Assembly: GCA_022704885.1 (NCBI GenBank)
Contig: JAKJFO010000003.1
Location: forward strand, 1 to 54,563
Length of the DNA: 54,563 nucleotides
Direction of reading: 5' to 3'
Origin: Candidatus Rifleibacteriota bacterium
GTDB taxonomy: Bacteria > Riflebacteria > Ozemobacteria > Ozemobacterales > Ozemobacteraceae
The translations under genes were made by a program, and so were the position numbers. The notes beneath the pieces are model-generated. The model was not told the origin of the DNA. It did no database searches and saw only the letters and a list, made by a program, of their open reading frames with translations. This document shows, one piece after another, positions 51,438 to 54,563 of this stretch (within the stretch, counting starts at the first letter, position 1; each line of letters starts with the position of its first letter).

Positions 51438-52505
51438 TTGAAAATAAATAACCTCACCGGACGAATCAGCTCAATCCTGATAAGCTGCTGCGTCGCTCTG
51501 CTGTGCTGCAGCCAGGCTGGCGCTGCCATCATCATGCCCTCGGCAAAAGACCAGATAACTGCTCTCAAGTCGACAGTTCTGGTAAACAGCAGCGAAATCA
51601 AAGCTGACTGCCTGATAAAAAGTGAAACCAGCTCAGAGTTACGCGAAAATCTTGCAGCCATTCAGCTCGGTCATATTCCAGATCCTCTCGGAGAACTGGT
51701 GCTCGACAAAACCGAAATCCAGCGCAAACTTGGCAGCTTTGCCACCGGCCTCGCCATTCCCGACCGCGTGACAATCCGCAGAGCAGGAAGCATTCTCAAG
51801 GGATCAGACATAGCTGAACGAATTACATCACTATGCAATGAATCTGAGTCATGCGAACTGTCCGTCGATCTGTCGCGCGTGCCCTCAAATATCGTGCTGC
51901 CCGGCAATCTGCAGAACTGGGAAATCATGACCAACTCTGAAAACACCCTTGGAATGCGTCTTTTTGTATTAACTGCGCAAACCGATGGTGGGCCCTTCCG
52001 GCAGCTGATACAGGTTCGCGTAAGTCGCATCGTTGAAGCCGCCGAGCTGACAAGGCTGGCACGCCCCGGCGAAACTGTGAGCAGCAGCATGATCAGAAAG
52101 AAAAAGGTCGAGGTAAAAAGCGACCAGAGTAATATTCCGGTAACTTACGCCGAAGCCGTTGGAAAATGCCTCGGGCGCTTCAAATCGCCCGGCACTGTTC
52201 TGCGCAGCAGCGATCTTTCGATCGGCCCCGGTAACATCTGTAAAACGAGCGACAAGGCAAGCAGCCTTTCTTTGAGCAAACAGCAAAACTTCGCAAAGAA
52301 ATCGGGCCGCGAATCGTGGTTGATCAAGCCCGGCGAAGACGTTGATTTTCATTTCAACAGTGGCACGCTTTCACTCAAGATTCCCGCCCGGGCAGTTCAA
52401 GGCGGCAGCGAGGGCGACGAGATCACTCTGATAAACTTGCAGACCCAGCGCCGAATACGCGGCGTAATCAAAGACAAAGGCAGGGTAGAATATGCACAGA
52501 ATTAA
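51438..52505 (+). CDS. flgA: Flagella basal-body P-ring formation protein FlgA
   Basis: A 355-residue exported protein. Signal peptide at 1-29 (LLCCSQAGAA). The C-terminal SAF-like region shows GETVSSSMIRKKKVEVK, RFKSPGTVLRSSDL and the final VKSGD-like strands GSEGDEITLINLQTQRRIRGVI. The N-terminal half (about 30-190) is longer than in E. coli FlgA. A ~60-residue insert with a cysteine pair (GKCLG, NICKT) interrupts the SAF part. FlgA is the P-ring chaperone. The start is TTG at 51438. Confidence 0.82.
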   Translation: MKINNLTGRISSILISCCVALLCCSQAGAAIIMPSAKDQITALKSTVLVNSSEIKADCLIKSETSSELRENLAAIQLGHIPDPLGELVLDKTEIQRKLGSFATGLAIPDRVTIRRAGSILKGSDIAERITSLCNESESCELSVDLSRVPSNIVLPGNLQNWEIMTNSENTLGMRLFVLTAQTDGGPFRQLIQVRVSRIVEAAELTRLARPGETVSSSMIRKKKVEVKSDQSNIPVTYAEAVGKCLGRFKSPGTVLRSSDLSIGPGNICKTSDKASSLSLSKQQNFAKKSGRESWLIKPGEDVDFHFNSGTLSLKIPARAVQGGSEGDEITLINLQTQRRIRGVIKDKGRVEYAQN

Positions 52506-53085
52506 GACACTGATAGCTTTGTGCCTGATGATGGTGATCGTCAACGCTGCAACGGCAAATTCTTTGTGGCTTGGCGGTAACGATCTCTATTCATCGCAGA
52601 ACTCCCGCGAATACAGGCCTGGCGACATCATTACCATTGTGATATCTGAAGAATCGAACGCCCAGTCAAAAGCGACCACGAGCACCCAGAAAGACAGCAC
52701 GACCGAAGTAAAGACAGGCCCCGACATACCCATAGTCAAGAATCTGGTCAAGAACTTCGTTGGCAAAAGCGAAGTTACCAACGAGTTCGACGGTCAGGGC
52801 ACCACTACCCGCTCCGGCAAACTTACCGGTACTATCACGGCTACCGTTCTCGAAGTGCTCGGAAACGGCAATCTGCTGGTCGAAGGCAGCCGCTCAATCG
52901 TGGTAAATCGTGAGACCCAGATAATGAAAGTGCGTGGCGTCGCCCGCCCGCGCGACATTGACGGCAACAACACAATCAACTCAAAACTGCTGGCTGATGC
53001 CCAGATCAAGTTCGATGGCAGAGGCGTCGTTGGCAGAGTCAACCGCCCCGGCATCGTCACCCGACTTTTCCAGAGCGTGCTTTAA
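52492..53085 (+). CDS. flgH: Flagellar L-ring protein FlgH
   Basis: A 197-residue FlgH with YRPGDIITIVISEESNAQSKA, the GQGTTTRSGKLTGTITATV region and VRGVARPRDIDGNNTINS near the end. It forms the outer-membrane bushing of the flagellum. The signal sequence (1-22, NAATA) has no lipobox cysteine, unlike the proteobacterial lipoprotein. It overlaps flgA by 14 bp. No flgI or flgJ follows; a terminator does. Confidence 0.92.
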   Translation: MHRIKTLIALCLMMVIVNAATANSLWLGGNDLYSSQNSREYRPGDIITIVISEESNAQSKATTSTQKDSTTEVKTGPDIPIVKNLVKNFVGKSEVTNEFDGQGTTTRSGKLTGTITATVLEVLGNGNLLVEGSRSIVVNRETQIMKVRGVARPRDIDGNNTINSKLLADAQIKFDGRGVVGRVNRPGIVTRLFQSVL

Positions 53086-53126
53086 GCGCAATCTACAATG
53101 TAAATACAAAAACACTCCCCCAACGA

Positions 53127-53158
53127 TAGCCGCCCACTCAGGGGCGGTTATTTTTTTT
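53127..53158 (+). terminator. Intrinsic terminator after flgH
   Basis: TAGCCGCCC (53127-53135), loop ACTCAG, GGGCGGTTA (53142-53150, one G-U pair), then eight T. Confidence 0.9.
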
Positions 53159-53180
53159 GCACCAGATTGTGCACAACACA

Positions 53181-53210
53181 TTGAAATTACATCAGTAAAT
53201 CTGCTATAAA
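53181..53210 (+). promoter_or_regulatory. Probable promoter for the carbamoyltransferase gene
   Basis: TTGAAA (53181-53186), 18 bp, TATAAA (53205-53210), about 28 bases before the ATG at 53238. Confidence 0.5.
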
Positions 53211-53237
53211 TTTAGACAGCCGTGAAGGAACAGCCTG

Positions 53238-54563
53238 ATGTATATTCTTGGGATCTCTGCCTATTACCATGACTCTGCCGCCTGCCTCGTGCATAACGGC
53301 AGAATTGTCGCTGCTGCACAGGAAGAACGCTTTACGCGTATCAAGCATGACAGCAGCTTTCCGATGCACGCGGTAAAATATTGTCTGAAAAGCGCCGGCA
53401 TCGGCATGCAGCAGGTCAATGTTCTGGTTTTCTATGAAAAGCCGTTTATCAAGTTCGAAAGGCTGCTCAAAACCTACCTGAGCTTTGCCCCGGCCGGCCT
53501 CAGCTCATTTTTTCATTCCATGCCGCTCTGGATCAAAGACAGACTGTTCATGAAATCAGAGATCGCCCGACTGATAAAAGAAAACTTCGACAATCTGCCT
53601 GAAGAGATCCTGTTCAACAAGCATCACCGCTCGCATGCAGCATCTGCATTTTTTCCTTCGCCTTTCGAAGAAGCGGCTGTGCTCTGCCTTGACGGCGTCG
53701 GCGAATGGGCAACGACTACCGCCTGGCAGGCATCAGACAACACACTGAAACAGCTCTGGGAAATCAGGTTTCCGCACTCATTGGGGCTGTTGTATTCGGC
53801 TTTTACGGTTTATACCGGCTTCAAGGTCAACAGCGGTGAATACAAGCTGATGGGGCTGGCTCCCTACGGCAGACCTGTTTACAAACAGCTGATTCTCGAC
53901 AACCTCGTCGATGTCAAAGCCGATGGCACCTTTCGCCTGAACATGGATTACTTCGATTACTGCACCGGCCTGAGTATGTTCAACGAGCGGTTCTGCAGGC
54001 TCTTCGGCGGGCCACCGAAAAAACCCGAAGATCAGACAACAGAGCGTGAGATGAATCTGGCCAGATCGGTTCAGGAAGTCTGCGAAGAAATCGTATTAAA
54101 ACTGGGCAGCAGCCTGCATGCCGAAACTGGCCTCGACAAGCTTTGCATGGCCGGCGGCGTGGCGCTGAACTGTGTTGCCAACGGCCGTCTGCTGCGCGAA
54201 GGCCCATTCAAGTCGATCTGGATTCAGCCAGCAGCCGGGGATGCCGGCGGTGCTGCCGGAGCGGCTCTCGACGTCTGGTTCGAACATCTCAAAAACCAGC
54301 GAAAAGCCGAATCGCCAGACATGATGCAGGGTTGCTATCTCGGTCCGGCTTTCAGCAATGCCGAAATCAAGTCATTTCTCGACCAGCACTCGATTCCTTA
54401 CACGCAGATCGATGATTCACCGCTGTTTGAAAAAATTGCCGACGATCTTGCCAGAGAAAAGGTCATCGGCTGGTTTTCCGGACGAATGGAATATGGCCCG
54501 CGCGCATTGGGGGCCCGCAGTATCATCGGCGACGCGCGTTCGACAAAAATGCAGAAGGTGATG
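53238..54563 (+). CDS. NodU/CmcH-family carbamoyltransferase (3' end beyond window)
   Basis: At least 442 residues, still open at the window edge; family members have ~550-610. The frame has no stop. It starts MYILGISAYYHDSAACLV, and EERFTRIKHD follows. Later come HHRSHAASAFFPSPF with metal-binding histidines, CLDGVGEWATT, NSGEYKLMGLAPYG, AGGVALNCVANGRL and YGPRALGARSI from the YrdC-like/C-terminal part. Such enzymes carbamoylate hydroxyls of nodulation factors, antibiotics or surface glycans. Its substrate may be a polysaccharide encoded to the right. AAGGAA precedes the ATG. Confidence 0.92.
   Translation, partial: MYILGISAYYHDSAACLVHNGRIVAAAQEERFTRIKHDSSFPMHAVKYCLKSAGIGMQQVNVLVFYEKPFIKFERLLKTYLSFAPAGLSSFFHSMPLWIKDRLFMKSEIARLIKENFDNLPEEILFNKHHRSHAASAFFPSPFEEAAVLCLDGVGEWATTTAWQASDNTLKQLWEIRFPHSLGLLYSAFTVYTGFKVNSGEYKLMGLAPYGRPVYKQLILDNLVDVKADGTFRLNMDYFDYCTGLSMFNERFCRLFGGPPKKPEDQTTEREMNLARSVQEVCEEIVLKLGSSLHAETGLDKLCMAGGVALNCVANGRLLREGPFKSIWIQPAAGDAGGAAGAALDVWFEHLKNQRKAESPDMMQGCYLGPAFSNAEIKSFLDQHSIPYTQIDDSPLFEKIADDLAREKVIGWFSGRMEYGPRALGARSIIGDARSTKMQKVM

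Noticed and set aside
1..54563. Prophage, integrative element, rRNA or tRNA genes
   Set aside because: No integrase, phage structural gene, conjugation gene, rRNA core sequence or cloverleaf with the TTCGA arm was seen on either strand.

Overview
The window is chromosomal DNA of a motile, piliated diderm bacterium at roughly 50% GC. Diderm architecture is shown by the flagellar outer-ring gene flgH with flgF, flgG and flgA, by a type IV pilus secretin (PilQ) with PilMNOP, and by many exported proteins with Sec signal peptides. Further traits are an [FeFe]-hydrogenase maturase (HydE), a CarD regulator, an L25/Ctc ribosomal protein with a low-complexity tail, two SpoIID-domain proteins, and many TPR, HEAT and propeller proteins. 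This mix fits an uncultivated or deep-branching phylum; Candidatus Riflebacteria/Ozemobacteria is a low-confidence guess from gene content only. No rRNA, tRNA, CRISPR array, phage gene or transposase was seen. Genes are dense, mostly on the + strand, often with 1-14 bp overlaps, and no gene-free stretch exceeds 300 bases.

Layout. 1-115: an unidentified structured element at the edge. 116-3524: a secreted protein divergent from an esterase, then a methyltransferase, PpiC and an MBL-fold hydrolase. 3528-9804: glgX, a 201-bp MITE-like element, an exported PLD-like protein, a fused transketolase and a glyoxalase-family protein. 9819-14960: a membrane-anchored nuclease, a YibE/F membrane protein, a TerB-like/HEAT pair and dcd. 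14957-19344: a convergent secreted alpha/beta hydrolase, a zinc-ribbon membrane protein and a second PLD protein. 19481-26725: a hybrid histidine kinase, hydE, an exported MsrB-MsrA fusion, and a sigma-54 activator divergent from a small membrane protein that has its own -24/-12 promoter. 26876-30690: SlyD-like PPIase, an SH3b protein, dprA, rplY and carD. 30807-36597: a propeller protein and several TPR proteins. 36861-42797: murQ, two SpoIID-domain proteins, miaB and queH. 42914-47741: the pilMNOP-(small ORF)-pilQ cluster. 47846-49018: aroC. 49203-53085: DUF501, flgF, flgG, flgA and flgH. 53238-end: a NodU/CmcH carbamoyltransferase cut by the window edge.

How they fit together. The cell envelope dominates: pilus alignment complex and secretin, the distal flagellar rod and its outer ring, SpoIID-type peptidoglycan enzymes next to a MurNAc-6-P etherase, exported methionine-sulfoxide repair, and several exported proteins of unknown role. 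PilQ, a surface-facing DRGH nuclease and DprA together suggest natural competence, which is inference. Vegetative promoters are easy to see: a recurring -35 of TTGGCA or TTGACN, 16-18 bp, then TATAAT-like -10. Intrinsic terminators are perfect hairpins with T runs.
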